A stretch of 64,000 nucleotides of DNA from CAMDPA01 sp963825625 (lineage in GTDB: Bacteria; Pseudomonadota; Alphaproteobacteria; Rhizobiales; Hyphomicrobiaceae). The stretch covers positions 186,001 to 250,000 of the forward strand of contig CAWGUF010000003.1 of the NCBI GenBank assembly GCA_963825625.1. The letters are read 5' to 3'. Below the pieces are notes generated by a model. That model was not told the origin of the DNA. It saw only the letters and a list, made by a program, of their open reading frames with translations, and did no database searches. Numbering within the stretch: position 1 is the stretch's first letter; every line of letters starts with the position of its first letter. The position numbers were made by a program, and so were the translations under genes. Of this stretch, positions 26,387 through 34,173 are shown one piece after another.

Positions 26387-27391
26387 CTATTCACAGATGG
26401 CAGCGCTACTGCGGCCGGACAGGTCCAGGTGGAAGTGATCCCTGTGAAAGGCGTCCGCCTCCGGCCCGAGCACGGTGGAGAACAGCCCGCAAGCGCCTTT
26501 GTGCACTGTCTTCAGAAATTGCGACGGTTTGGCTGCGATCGCTCCCTCCGAAGGCGCTCCCTCCGAAGGCAATGGAGAAGGTCTCTTCTGCTGGGACTTT
26601 GACGCATCTGGCGCCGCGGGCCCCAGTGGCGCACCTGCCCGCACGACCTGCTTTGTTGGCCCGGACTTGTGCTTCCTTGTCTCGGGCGACTTCCCGACAG
26701 TTGCAGCCGCCATAGCCGAAGCCGGTTCGTTCCAGTCCGCCGCAACCGTCACCATGCGCCCACCACCGATCTCAAAGCCGGAAATATCGATGGCCTTGCC
26801 GAAGGCGTGCTCGCTCAACTTTGCACCGGTCTGGTTGTTTCGGGGGCGGCAGACATAGCCAGAGGCCGACACGATCTCCTTGACCGGCAAGCCGAAGACC
26901 TCGCGCGCGGCCGGTTGCACGACGCGGTCAACCCATTCGACGAGCGCCACCGCAAGCCGGCAGTCGATCAGCACACCCGGCTTCAGCCTCACCGCATCGC
27001 TGCCTACCTTCGTCACGCGGACCGGCGCAGCTATAACACATGGACTGCGCTCGTGAGGCTCCGCCAGCGTATACTCGATCGGTTTTCCGGCCAGCATCGC
27101 GCGGCAAACGTTCCTGGCTGCCTCGTAGCGCGCAGCATCGACAGGATCGAGTTGCTCTTTTTGGATAGCCGTCGCGGCAGCGCGAGCCTGTGCCTTGCGG
27201 CTCGCCCTTGTGCGTCGGGGCTTCCGGCTACGTGACTGAGCCACCACGATTGTCCGGCCTGGGTCGGGGCCGGCCTTGTCCCCAGATCCGGAAGGTTCGG
27301 CCGACACGGGCGCGGAGCTTGCCCAGAGCAGACATCCGGCAACGATCAGTGCCGTACACACTGGTTGCCAGCCTGCGCACAGAAAATGCAT
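26387..27391 (-). CDS. Extensin-like C-terminal domain protein, exported
   Basis: A 334-residue protein with a signal peptide (ALIVAGCLLWASSAPVSAEP). A basic linker (RKPRRTRASRKAQARAAA) follows, then an extensin-like C-terminal domain: RSPCVIAAPVRV, GVLIDCRLAVALVEWVD, SEHAFGKAIDISGFEIGGG and at the end FHRDHFHLDLSG. The SEHAxGxAID and HxDHFHLD motifs are shared with M15/VanY-like metallopeptidases, suggesting a cell-wall-related zinc site. About 70 residues of low-complexity sequence (around 26540-26740) are inserted between the two motifs. That insert includes a duplicated 14-bp unit encoding PSEGA. The start is ATG 27391 after GTGGAG. Confidence 0.82.
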   Translation of the reverse strand: MHFLCAGWQPVCTALIVAGCLLWASSAPVSAEPSGSGDKAGPDPGRTIVVAQSRSRKPRRTRASRKAQARAAATAIQKEQLDPVDAARYEAARNVCRAMLAGKPIEYTLAEPHERSPCVIAAPVRVTKVGSDAVRLKPGVLIDCRLAVALVEWVDRVVQPAAREVFGLPVKEIVSASGYVCRPRNNQTGAKLSEHAFGKAIDISGFEIGGGRMVTVAADWNEPASAMAAATVGKSPETRKHKSGPTKQVVRAGAPLGPAAPDASKSQQKRPSPLPSEGAPSEGAIAAKPSQFLKTVHKGACGLFSTVLGPEADAFHRDHFHLDLSGRSSAAICE

Positions 27392-27510
27392 GGGATGCTC
27401 CACCCGGCCATTGCAGCGTTCGACGCGGCGCGGACATCGGGTCCCCGCCGCCACTGCCAAGGCTGCTGCCCGAATGTGGCAACATGAATACTGATCGACG
27501 GGCCGCGGCC

Positions 27511-28266
27511 TTACGCCGTCAGGCTGTAGAGCGTGGTCGTCTCCATGTCGTCGCCGCTCCAGCGCTTGATCGAGGCCTCCAGCTTACCGATGTAGACCGG
27601 CGCACCATCCTTCAGGATCATCGGCGCATCATGTCCCGGCACGACGATGGTCCCGGGCTTGCGGCGCCAATGGCTCCAGATTCGCTCGATAGACGCCGCG
27701 CTGATCGACTTGTCGTAGGTCATGTCGGTATCGCGCGAGACGAGCTCGGCCCGGTTTTTGGCCGCATCACCAGTGAAGATGAGGTCGTGCTCGGCGCCCT
27801 CCAGCACGAAGAACAGGCAGCCAGGCGTATGGCCCGGCGCCTCGAATGCCGTGCAGCCAGGGAACACCGCCTCACCGTCGACAAGCATGCGCGTCATGTT
27901 CCACCGGTCGAGCTCGGCCACGTAGAGCTCCGGCACCGAGGACGAGCCCCACGGCAACTCCCGCGCCCAGTCCATCTCCGTCTTGCCGATCGCGATCCGT
28001 GCCTTCTGGAACATCACCCAGTTGACCGAATGATCGTGATGGCAGTGGGTCAGCAGCAGGTCCGTAACGTCGTCCGGCTTCAGCCCGTACTTGGCCAACC
28101 CGTCGCGAATGAACTGGCGATAGCCGAACGGCCCGGTGTCGACCACGATCACGCGCTCCCGCCCGCGCACCAGCGTCAGCGTGCTCCAGCCGAGCCCACC
28201 GTGGCACACCGACTTGCCCGGATAGCCCTGCACGATGATATCGATTTCGAAGTCCCCGACACGCAT
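27511..28266 (-). CDS. MBL-fold metallo-hydrolase
   Basis: A 251-residue protein with the metallo-beta-lactamase motif THCHHDHSVN (His74, His76, Asp78, His79), a second metal-site strand FEAPGHTPGCLFFVLEG and a C-terminal VVPGHDAPMIL. The family hydrolyses lactones, thioesters or phosphoesters. The N-acyl-homoserine lactonase-like spacing allows a quorum-quenching-type role, but nothing specific is shown. The protein is soluble and cytoplasmic. Its start is 28 bp downstream of the stop of the VOC gene, so the two form one minus-strand unit. The hairpin insertion in the VOC gene could reduce its transcription. Confidence 0.88.
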   Translation of the reverse strand: MRVGDFEIDIIVQGYPGKSVCHGGLGWSTLTLVRGRERVIVVDTGPFGYRQFIRDGLAKYGLKPDDVTDLLLTHCHHDHSVNWVMFQKARIAIGKTEMDWARELPWGSSSVPELYVAELDRWNMTRMLVDGEAVFPGCTAFEAPGHTPGCLFFVLEGAEHDLIFTGDAAKNRAELVSRDTDMTYDKSISAASIERIWSHWRRKPGTIVVPGHDAPMILKDGAPVYIGKLEASIKRWSGDDMETTTLYSLTA

Positions 28267-28294
28267 GGCGCCCTCCTAAAGCGATGACTTTCTT

Positions 28295-28924
28295 CTATTC
28301 GGCTGCATCCTTCGCCGGCATTTCCCGCGTCGTTGGATCGACGGCTGCGGCCGCCGGCCACGTCGTATGCGAAATGTCGAGCACCACGTTGGAAGGCGCC
28401 CGGAACTTGATCTCCCAGTGCGCCGACTTCGGCATCTGCTCGGCCGTTGTGATATTGGGCGCCCCTAGTGTTCCGGTTCTGGCATTTGCTTCCCTGTGCG
28501 GCCAGGCTCCGAGCAAATGTCAGAACCATGAGGAACACTAGCAACACTTTTATTGTAGTGTAGCTTTGGCACCTGACGTTTGGTTTCGAGCTCAGCAGCA
28601 ACCGGGTACCAAACGTCAGGTGCGCTACACTAGCTCCTCGAGATGCCTGGTCCACCCCTCGATGTCATCGTTGACCACAAAACCGATGTGGTGCAGCCCC
28701 TCATAATCCAGCCCCACCCCGATCTGGTCCTCCGCCAGCTTCAGGATAGCCATCGAGATATGGCCATCGGTCAGCACCACGCCGCAAGGGCGGGGAGCCT
28801 CGTCCGGCCGCTCTGGATCGAATCCATTGCGACGCACCTCCTTCATGCCGAACGCCTGCTTGAAGAATTCAGCGGTCTTAAAGGGATTTTCACTCTGTAT
28901 CGCAATGTGCCTGATCTGAGCCAT
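28295..28924 (-). pseudogene. VOC family (glyoxalase/dioxygenase-like) protein, split by a hairpin mobile element
   Basis: The N-terminal half (28924 down to 28634) reads MAQIRHIAIQSENPFKTAEF and ends EGLHHIGFVVNDD...HLEE. It then enters the hairpin element, where CTA GTG TAG stops it. The C-terminal half lies on the other side (28468 down to 28295): LGAPNITTAEQMPKS, HWEIKFRAPSNVVLDISHTT and a stop. Deleting the 165 bp from 28469 to 28633 leaves one CTAG and joins HLEE directly to LGAPN in the same frame, giving 154 residues, normal for the family. VOC proteins bind a metal through His/Glu; HIAIQ and GLHHIGF hold likely ligands. It lies upstream of the MBL gene and is divergent from ligJ. Confidence 0.88.
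28465..28633. mobile_element. A-B composite hairpin element inserted in the VOC gene, with CTAG at both ends
   Basis: Hairpin A (28465-28541) and hairpin B (28555-28633) are separated by 13 bp (CAACACTTTTATT). A has outer stem CTAGTGTTCC/GGAACACTAG, inner stem GGTTCTGGCATTTGCT/AGCAAATGTCAGAACC and a one-sided ATGA bulge on the right arm. B has GTAGTGTAGC/GCTACACTAG, TTTG as a left-arm bulge and GCACCTGACGTTTGGT/ACCAAACGTCAGGTGC. The flanking CTAG copies (28465-28468 and 28630-28633) look like a duplicated or captured 4-bp target. No open reading frame is inside, so movement would need a protein encoded elsewhere. Near-copies lie at 60434-60598 and 60872-61040. Confidence 0.85.
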
Positions 28925-28931
28925 GCCCGGG

Positions 28932-28992
28932 GTTCCATTCCCCGCGTTCCATTCCCCGCGTTCCATTCCCCGCGTTCCATTCCCCGCGTTCC
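28932..28992. repeat. 14-bp tandem repeat (about 4.3 copies) just upstream of the VOC start codon
   Basis: The unit GTTCCATTCCCCGC repeats at 28932-28945, 28946-28959, 28960-28973 and 28974-28987, with a partial fifth copy. It begins 7 bp upstream of the VOC ATG, so it occupies the ribosome-binding and leader region. The copies are identical, as in actively slipping repeats. The remaining intergenic sequence up to ligJ at 29229 shows nothing else recognisable apart from a GAGAAGAGG ribosome-binding site. Confidence 0.85.
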
Positions 28993-29228
28993 CTGGCCTT
29001 ATGTCTGCGCTATTGGTGCGCCAACGGTAGCAGACAGTCGCAGACGCCTGCTCACCGGTCAAATCCAGCGATCCGTTTGCCGCCCTCTCGGTCCAAACGA
29101 CCTCTTGAGCGGTTGACGAACCACACCCGGCCGCGCGACATACGGAAGATGAGCCGGCGGCCGGGCGGAACCCCGCGCCGAGCCGAGCCGCCCGTCGTCA
29201 TCGACTGCCCGAGAAGAGGTCCCGCCCA

Positions 29229-30263
29229 ATGATCATCGACTGCCACGGTCACTACACCACCGAGCCGGCTCAGCTGAGTTTGTGGCGCAACCAGCAGCTC
29301 GCCGGCCTCGCCGACGGCGCCAGGAAGCCGACCTCGGAAAACCTCGGCATCAGCGACGACGAGATCCGCGCTTCCGTCGACAACGCCCAGCGCAAGCTGC
29401 AACGGGAGCGCGGCACGGATCTGACGATCTTTTCGCCGCGCGCTTCCGGCATGGCGCACCATGTCGGCACCGAACCCGTCAGCCAGCAGTGGACCCGAAT
29501 CTGCAACGACCTCGTCAATCGCGTGGTCAATCTCTATCCGGAAAATTTCGTAGGCGTCTGCCAGCTGCCGCAATTTCCCGGCGTGTCGCCCGCCAACTGC
29601 GTCGCCGAGCTGGAGCGCTGCGTCACCGAGCTCGGCTTCATCGGCTGCAATCTCTCACCCGATCCCTCGGGAGGCTACTGGCAGGATCCGCCGCTCACCG
29701 ACCGCTTCTGGTACCCGATCTACGAGAAAATGGTTGAACTCGACGTGCCGGCGATGGTGCACGTCTCCTCGTCGTGCAACCCCTGCTTCCACGCTACCGG
29801 TGCCCACTACATGAACGGCGACACCACCGCCTTCATGCAATTCATCCAGGCCGGCGACAAGCTGTTCAAGGACTTCCCCACCCTGCGCTTCATCATTCCT
29901 CACGGCGGCGGCGCGGTGCCCTACCACTGGGGTCGCTATCGCGGTCTCGCACAGGATATGAAGAAGCCGACGATGGAGGAGCTTCTGCTGAAGCACGTCT
30001 ATTTCGACACCTGCGTCTACCATCAGCCCGGAATCGACCTGCTGACCGAGGTGATCCCGGTCGACAACATCCTGTTCGCTTCCGAGATGGTGGGCGCCGT
30101 AAAGGGCATCGATCCGACCACAGGCTTCAATTACGACGACACCAAGCGCTACGTCGACAAGCTGGCGATCGCGGATGCGGACAAGCAGAAAATCTTCGAG
30201 GGTAACGCGCTGAAGGTCTATCCGCGCCTCAAGAACCACCTGGCCAAGATCGGCAAAGCCTGA
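29229..30263 (+). CDS. ligJ: 4-oxalomesaconate hydratase (LigJ-like amidohydrolase superfamily)
   Basis: A 344-residue protein starting MIIDCHGHYTTEPAQLSLWR behind GAGAAGAGG. From memory of Sphingobium LigJ, the following segments match almost word for word: DLTIFSPRASGMAHHVG, VAELERCVTELGFIGCNLSP, PPLTDRFWYPIYEKMVELDV, FIIPHGGGAVPYHWGR and ILFASEMVGAVKGIDPTTG. LigJ hydrates 4-oxalomesaconate to 4-carboxy-4-hydroxy-2-oxoadipate in the protocatechuate 4,5-cleavage pathway. Metal ligands are the CHGH His pair plus later His/Glu. No ligAB, ligC or aldolase gene is in the window, so partners must lie elsewhere or the substrate differs slightly. Confidence 0.85.
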   Translation: MIIDCHGHYTTEPAQLSLWRNQQLAGLADGARKPTSENLGISDDEIRASVDNAQRKLQRERGTDLTIFSPRASGMAHHVGTEPVSQQWTRICNDLVNRVVNLYPENFVGVCQLPQFPGVSPANCVAELERCVTELGFIGCNLSPDPSGGYWQDPPLTDRFWYPIYEKMVELDVPAMVHVSSSCNPCFHATGAHYMNGDTTAFMQFIQAGDKLFKDFPTLRFIIPHGGGAVPYHWGRYRGLAQDMKKPTMEELLLKHVYFDTCVYHQPGIDLLTEVIPVDNILFASEMVGAVKGIDPTTGFNYDDTKRYVDKLAIADADKQKIFEGNALKVYPRLKNHLAKIGKA

Positions 30264-30404
30264 TCTGCGGGCGCCGCGGCTCTTCAAGCCGACCGCGGCG
30301 CTCAACTTTTGCTTCCAGACCGGCACACCTCCGCGCTATAGGAAGAACTTCCCGGCGCAGGCTGCCGGCAAATGTTTCAACGTACCGACGCTGGAGAAAC
30401 CCGC

Positions 30405-30893
30405 ATGACGATCAAGGTTGGTGACAAGCTGCCCGACGCTAAGTTCAAGGTGATGGGCGCCGACGGCAAGCCCGCCGATATGACCACGGCCGAAGCGTTC
30501 GGCGGCAAGAAGATTGCCCTGTTCGCCGTACCTGGCGCCTTCACGCCCGGCTGCACCAAGACCCACCTGCCAGGCTTCATGGCCAATGAGCTGGCACTCA
30601 AGAACAAGGGGCTTGATGCAATCTATTGCACCGCCATCAATGACGCCTTCGTGATGGACGCCTGGGCCAAGGCAACCGGCGCAGACGGCAAGGTCACGAT
30701 GCTGGCCGACGGCGCCGGCGACTTCGCCAAGAAGTGCGGTCTCGATCAGGACCTGTCAGGCCCAGGCCTCGGCCTCCGCTCCAAGCGCTACTCCATGGTC
30801 GTCGAAAACGGCGTGGTAAAGGTGCTCAATATCGAGGAAGCCCCCGGCATCGACAAATCGAGCGCGGAAACCCTGCTCGCCTGCCAATTCTAG
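30405..30893 (+). CDS. Peroxiredoxin (Prx5/type II family)
   Basis: A 162-residue protein with the peroxidatic-cysteine motif VPGAFTPGCTKTHLPGF (Cys50), characteristic of Prx5-type peroxiredoxins. Further family features are DAIYCTAINDAFVMDAWAK and LRSKRYSMVVENGVVKVLNI. It reduces peroxides using glutaredoxin, glutathione or thioredoxin in the cytoplasm. ATG 30405 is chosen because the protein then starts MTIKVGDKLPDAKF as in homologs; the frame is open further upstream. It is monocistronic, 141 bp after ligJ, and is followed by a strong terminator. Confidence 0.92.
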   Translation: MTIKVGDKLPDAKFKVMGADGKPADMTTAEAFGGKKIALFAVPGAFTPGCTKTHLPGFMANELALKNKGLDAIYCTAINDAFVMDAWAKATGADGKVTMLADGAGDFAKKCGLDQDLSGPGLGLRSKRYSMVVENGVVKVLNIEEAPGIDKSSAETLLACQF

Positions 30894-30918
30894 GGCGATC
30901 GCGCCGCCAGATGATTTG

Positions 30919-30950
30919 AACCGCCGGCCTCGGCCGGCGGTTTCGTTTTT
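30919..30950 (+). terminator. Rho-independent terminator after the peroxiredoxin gene
   Basis: An 11-bp GC-rich stem AACCGCCGGCC/GGCCGGCGGTT is followed immediately by TCGTTTTT. It lies 26 bp after the peroxiredoxin stop codon. It is the clearest intrinsic terminator in the window. Confidence 0.85.
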
Positions 30951-31077
30951 CGTGCAAGGTCAGGCTGCGCAACCATCATGCGCCTGTCGCCCGATGGACT
31001 TAACTGCTTTCACCCACAGCTCATGCGAGCGTACCTGTTGACGGTGACCAAGCGGCCTTACCTATGCTCATCCCGTC

Positions 31078-32553
31078 ATGGATGGGATTCGCAAGATATC
31101 ACGCAATAAGATCAGCCTTTCGGCGCAGCTGCTCGGCATGGCCGTGCCATTTGTGCTGATCGTCGCGCTTGTGGCCGTTGCCGGCTGCTCTTCGGCTCCG
31201 ACCACTGCCCTGTCCCCGGCGCTCAGGCACGAATCGGCTGGCAACCAGGCAGTGCCACCCGACAGCGCCGAGCCCACCACAGCGAATGCCGCCTCCAGAG
31301 AACGCGTAGAGCATTCAGGCACTGCCCCGTACACGGTGCGGATGTCGCCGGCCAGGCAGCAACCCGAGGCCAATCAGGCCACGGCATTCTCGCAAGCCTT
31401 CATCGGTCGCGTCGCGCGCTACTTCACCCCACTTCCAGCCAGCAACAACGAATACGATGTCGTCAGCGTACTGTGGGGTACGGACCGTGAATTGGAAGGT
31501 GGCGCCCAGGCCGAGGCAGCAGTCGCCGCCCGCCAGCCGTTGCTCGCCTCGCTCGTACCACCGTCGGCACGACCGGAGCCACCTCCGCTACGCCTCGGCG
31601 CCACCCGCAGCACCGAACTCAGCGTCGGCTCGGCCGATGTCACAATACCGCGCTCCGCCCGCCAGCGCGGCACCATCGCACGGCCACGGCGCTATACGAT
31701 CCTCAACGTCGACTTCTACCGGGAAAGCGAGAACCCGGCGAAGCACTTCACGATCCTCAATCTGGAAAAGCTGGGACGGGAAACGTTCGCGGCAAAGTCG
31801 AATGCGATACTCGCGGGCTCGCAGCGATACAAGGATCAGGTGCTTGTCTTTGTCCACGGCTACAACACCTCGTTCGAAGAGGCGCTATACCGAACCGCTC
31901 AGATTGCTCACGACATTGAGTTCGATGGATTGCCCGCGATGTACAGCTGGCCTTCCAGGGCAACGAGCCTCGACTATTCTTACGATCTCAACAGTGCGGT
32001 CCGCGCCCAGTCATACTTCATCGAATTTCTCAACCGCCTTGCCATCACTACGCGCGCCGATAGAATTCACCTTATCGCGCACAGCCTTGGCAACCGTGCG
32101 ATGCTGGAAGCGCTGCGCGCGCTCCAACGCAATGGCAACTACGCGGTCAAGAGCAAGATCGGCCAGATCGTGTTCGCCGCACCGGATGTTGATCGCGACC
32201 TTTTCGTCGAGATCGCATCAGGTTTGCGGATCGGAGCAGGCCGCACCCTGTATGCATCAGCCAGTGACAAGGCCCTGATCCTGTCGCGACAACTCGACGG
32301 CGTGCCTCGCGCCGGCGACGTCCCACGCAGCGGACCGGTCGTCGTCAAAGGCGTCGACACGATCGATATTTCTGCCGCAGGCAGCCGCTCGATACTCGCC
32401 GCCAACCATAATCTTTATGCAGATCGGCCACGCATCCTCGACGACCTCAAATCGCTCTTGAGCACAGGCCGCCGACCGCCCGATACGCGCTATCCCGGCT
32501 TCAAGGCCGCCGTGGGCACAGGCGGCCGCTACTGGAAGCTTGCTGCCGAATAG
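31078..32553 (+). CDS. DUF900-type alpha/beta hydrolase, probable lipoprotein
   Basis: A 491-residue protein with an N-terminal hydrophobic segment ending in a lipobox-like VAVAGCSS, so probably a lipoprotein. A Pro/Ala/Thr-rich region follows, then DVVSVLWGTDRELEGG. The DUF900 hydrolase fold has VLVFVHGYNTSFEEALYRTA, MYSWPSRATSLDYSYDLNSA and the nucleophile elbow HLIAHSLGNRAMLEALRAL (AHSLG). The C-terminal part, ISAAGSRSILAANHNLYADR, should carry the catalytic His. The substrate is unknown; family members are esterase-like. It stands alone between the peroxiredoxin and the convergent copper cluster. Confidence 0.85.
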   Translation: MDGIRKISRNKISLSAQLLGMAVPFVLIVALVAVAGCSSAPTTALSPALRHESAGNQAVPPDSAEPTTANAASRERVEHSGTAPYTVRMSPARQQPEANQATAFSQAFIGRVARYFTPLPASNNEYDVVSVLWGTDRELEGGAQAEAAVAARQPLLASLVPPSARPEPPPLRLGATRSTELSVGSADVTIPRSARQRGTIARPRRYTILNVDFYRESENPAKHFTILNLEKLGRETFAAKSNAILAGSQRYKDQVLVFVHGYNTSFEEALYRTAQIAHDIEFDGLPAMYSWPSRATSLDYSYDLNSAVRAQSYFIEFLNRLAITTRADRIHLIAHSLGNRAMLEALRALQRNGNYAVKSKIGQIVFAAPDVDRDLFVEIASGLRIGAGRTLYASASDKALILSRQLDGVPRAGDVPRSGPVVVKGVDTIDISAAGSRSILAANHNLYADRPRILDDLKSLLSTGRRPPDTRYPGFKAAVGTGGRYWKLAAE

Positions 32554-32671
32554 CGCGATTGCGCATTGCGCGCCCTGCTGCATTCATGGTTTCGGGCTGT
32601 CCACACCAGCACCTCCGTTCCGGATGACGGTTCGTCAATGGATGCCCAAGAAGCGTCAGGGCGCCCGTCGA

Positions 32672-33142
32672 TCACTTCTTCCGCATACGGTACACCTTGT
32701 GGCAGGCGCCGCAGTTGCGGGAGATGTCGCCGATTATCCTGTCGGCGGCCGCACGCGAGCTTGCTCCGCCGGCGGCTGCCTGTTCCAGCGCGGCTGCATA
32801 GCCCGCAAGCTCCTTGAACAAGCGGTCGAACTCGGCGCGTCTTGACCACACCTCTGGCGTCGACTGGCTGGGATGGCCGTCACTGCCGTCTGGGAATTTC
32901 GCGGGCAGCGCAACGGCATGGCTGCCGATCTTTCGCGCGGCATCCTTGACGCGGTCTGCGTCGTACTTCATGCGTCCACTCGCCATCTGACCGAGCACCT
33001 TCATTTCCGCCGCGAGCACCTCCATGTCGTCCATGCGCTCCTTGACGATACCTGTGGCACCTTTGTGGGCCCATGCAGTGGTGGGAATTCCGCCGGCGAT
33101 GAGGGCAATGATGAGAAATAAAATCCTGCTGTCATGCGGCAT
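32672..33142 (-). CDS. Cytochrome c' (class II cytochrome c)
   Basis: A 156-residue protein starting after GGAGAGAG, with a signal peptide (ILFLIIALIAGGIPTTAWA). The haem-binding motif CGACH sits close to the C-terminus (ISRNCGACHKVYRMRKK), the hallmark of the four-helix-bundle cytochrome c'. Internal helices contain MKVLGQMASGRMKYDADRVK and RRAEFDRLFKELAGYAAALE. It acts in the periplasm, where cytochromes c' bind NO or buffer redox stress. It is the last gene of the copper cluster, 38 bp after the DUF411 gene. Confidence 0.9.
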   Translation of the reverse strand: MPHDSRILFLIIALIAGGIPTTAWAHKGATGIVKERMDDMEVLAAEMKVLGQMASGRMKYDADRVKDAARKIGSHAVALPAKFPDGSDGHPSQSTPEVWSRRAEFDRLFKELAGYAAALEQAAAGGASSRAAADRIIGDISRNCGACHKVYRMRKK

Positions 33143-33180
33143 GTGCTCTCTCTCCACTTCTGCGCCAGGGCTGCGCGCTG

Positions 33181-33660
33181 TCAAACGCGGTCGGTGCCGA
33201 TATAGCTTTCGAATACGCTTTGTCGTCCCTGGCCGAACAGGATCACGTCATATTTCTCCGGTGTGCCGCCTTCCATGCCAGGTGAACCGATCGGCATGCC
33301 TGGCACGGCGAGACCGCGGCCGATGGGGCGTTCCTTCAGCAGGCGTGCGATTGCGCTCGCCGGCACGTGGCCTTCGATGACAAATCCGCCGATCTCGGCC
33401 GTATGACAGGACGCAAGCGCGCCGGGAACGCCGAGGCGAGACTTCACGGCGCGCATATCGCTGGAATCGGTCGCCGTGACCTGGAGGCCGGCGCGACGGA
33501 GATGCTCGACCCAGAGCCCACAGCAGCCGCAGTGGGGATCCTTCCAAACCGTCATGGTTGGTTTTGCCAGAGCGATGGACGGCGCTGCCGCCAAAGCCAC
33601 TGCGCTACCCAAAACAGAAAGAACGGATCGGCGGTTCCAAGGCTGTACGCAGTCAGTCAT
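33181..33660 (-). CDS. DUF411 metal-binding protein, Tat- or Sec-exported
   Basis: A 159-residue protein with an RR-containing signal peptide (NRRSVLSVLGSAVALAAAPS). The DUF411 core has TMTVWKDPHCGCCGLWVEHL (Cys cluster HCGCC), SCHTAEIGGFVIEGHVPASA and AVPGMPIGSPGMEGG. DUF411 proteins commonly accompany copper-resistance genes and are predicted to bind metal through the CxCC and Met/His residues. The protein lies between the CusF-like and cytochrome c' genes in the same direction, which fits a role in periplasmic copper handling. Confidence 0.9.
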   Translation of the reverse strand: MTDCVQPWNRRSVLSVLGSAVALAAAPSIALAKPTMTVWKDPHCGCCGLWVEHLRRAGLQVTATDSSDMRAVKSRLGVPGALASCHTAEIGGFVIEGHVPASAIARLLKERPIGRGLAVPGMPIGSPGMEGGTPEKYDVILFGQGRQSVFESYIGTDRV

Positions 33661-33750
33661 CGCATTTTCCTTCCGCAATCATGCACATTGGTCGAGCGGG
33701 GCCGGTGGCGACGCCCCGCTCGATGGTCCTGGAGCAGTGCAGTGCGCGGA

Positions 33751-34059
33751 TCACTTCGCTTTCTCGATCTTTGTCACCGTCATCTGTCCCTGTACGCTGT
33801 CTGCATCGAACCTGATCTTGTCGCCGGCCTTGACCTGTTTCAGCATCGCCGGATCGCCAGCCTTGAAGACCATCGTCATGGCGTGGTCCATGTCGAATTT
33901 CTTCCATGGTCCGTGCCTGATGGTGATCTTGCCCGCATCCATGTCGACCTTCCTGACCTCGCCAGCAATGAGCTCGGCAGCCAGGACAGGAGGCGCAGTC
34001 GATATTACCGCCATTGCGGAAATGACAGCCACCGCCAGTTGGTTCTTGTAGCGCAACAT
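33751..34059 (-). CDS. CusF-like periplasmic copper-binding protein
   Basis: A 102-residue protein with a signal peptide (AVAVISAMAVISTAPPVLAA). The mature domain has the CusF beta-barrel pattern GEVRKVDMDAGKITIRHGPW, with His/Trp, then MDHAMTMVFKAGDPAML with the Met pair. In CusF one His, two Met and a Trp make the Cu(I) site, and all four residue types are present in the right order. ATG 34059 follows AAGGAAG. It probably passes Cu(I) to an efflux or oxidase partner within this cluster, although no RND pump is encoded nearby. Confidence 0.88.
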   Translation of the reverse strand: MLRYKNQLAVAVISAMAVISTAPPVLAAELIAGEVRKVDMDAGKITIRHGPWKKFDMDHAMTMVFKAGDPAMLKQVKAGDKIRFDADSVQGQMTVTKIEKAK

Positions 34060-34173
34060 TGTCGTCTTCCTTTCTGTTGATACGCGTCGCGCGTCGGTGC
34101 TTTGTAGCCGCGATGCGACGATTGCGAGGTCACCGGCGCACACATCATGGCTGGCGGCGGCCTCGTAATTCCT

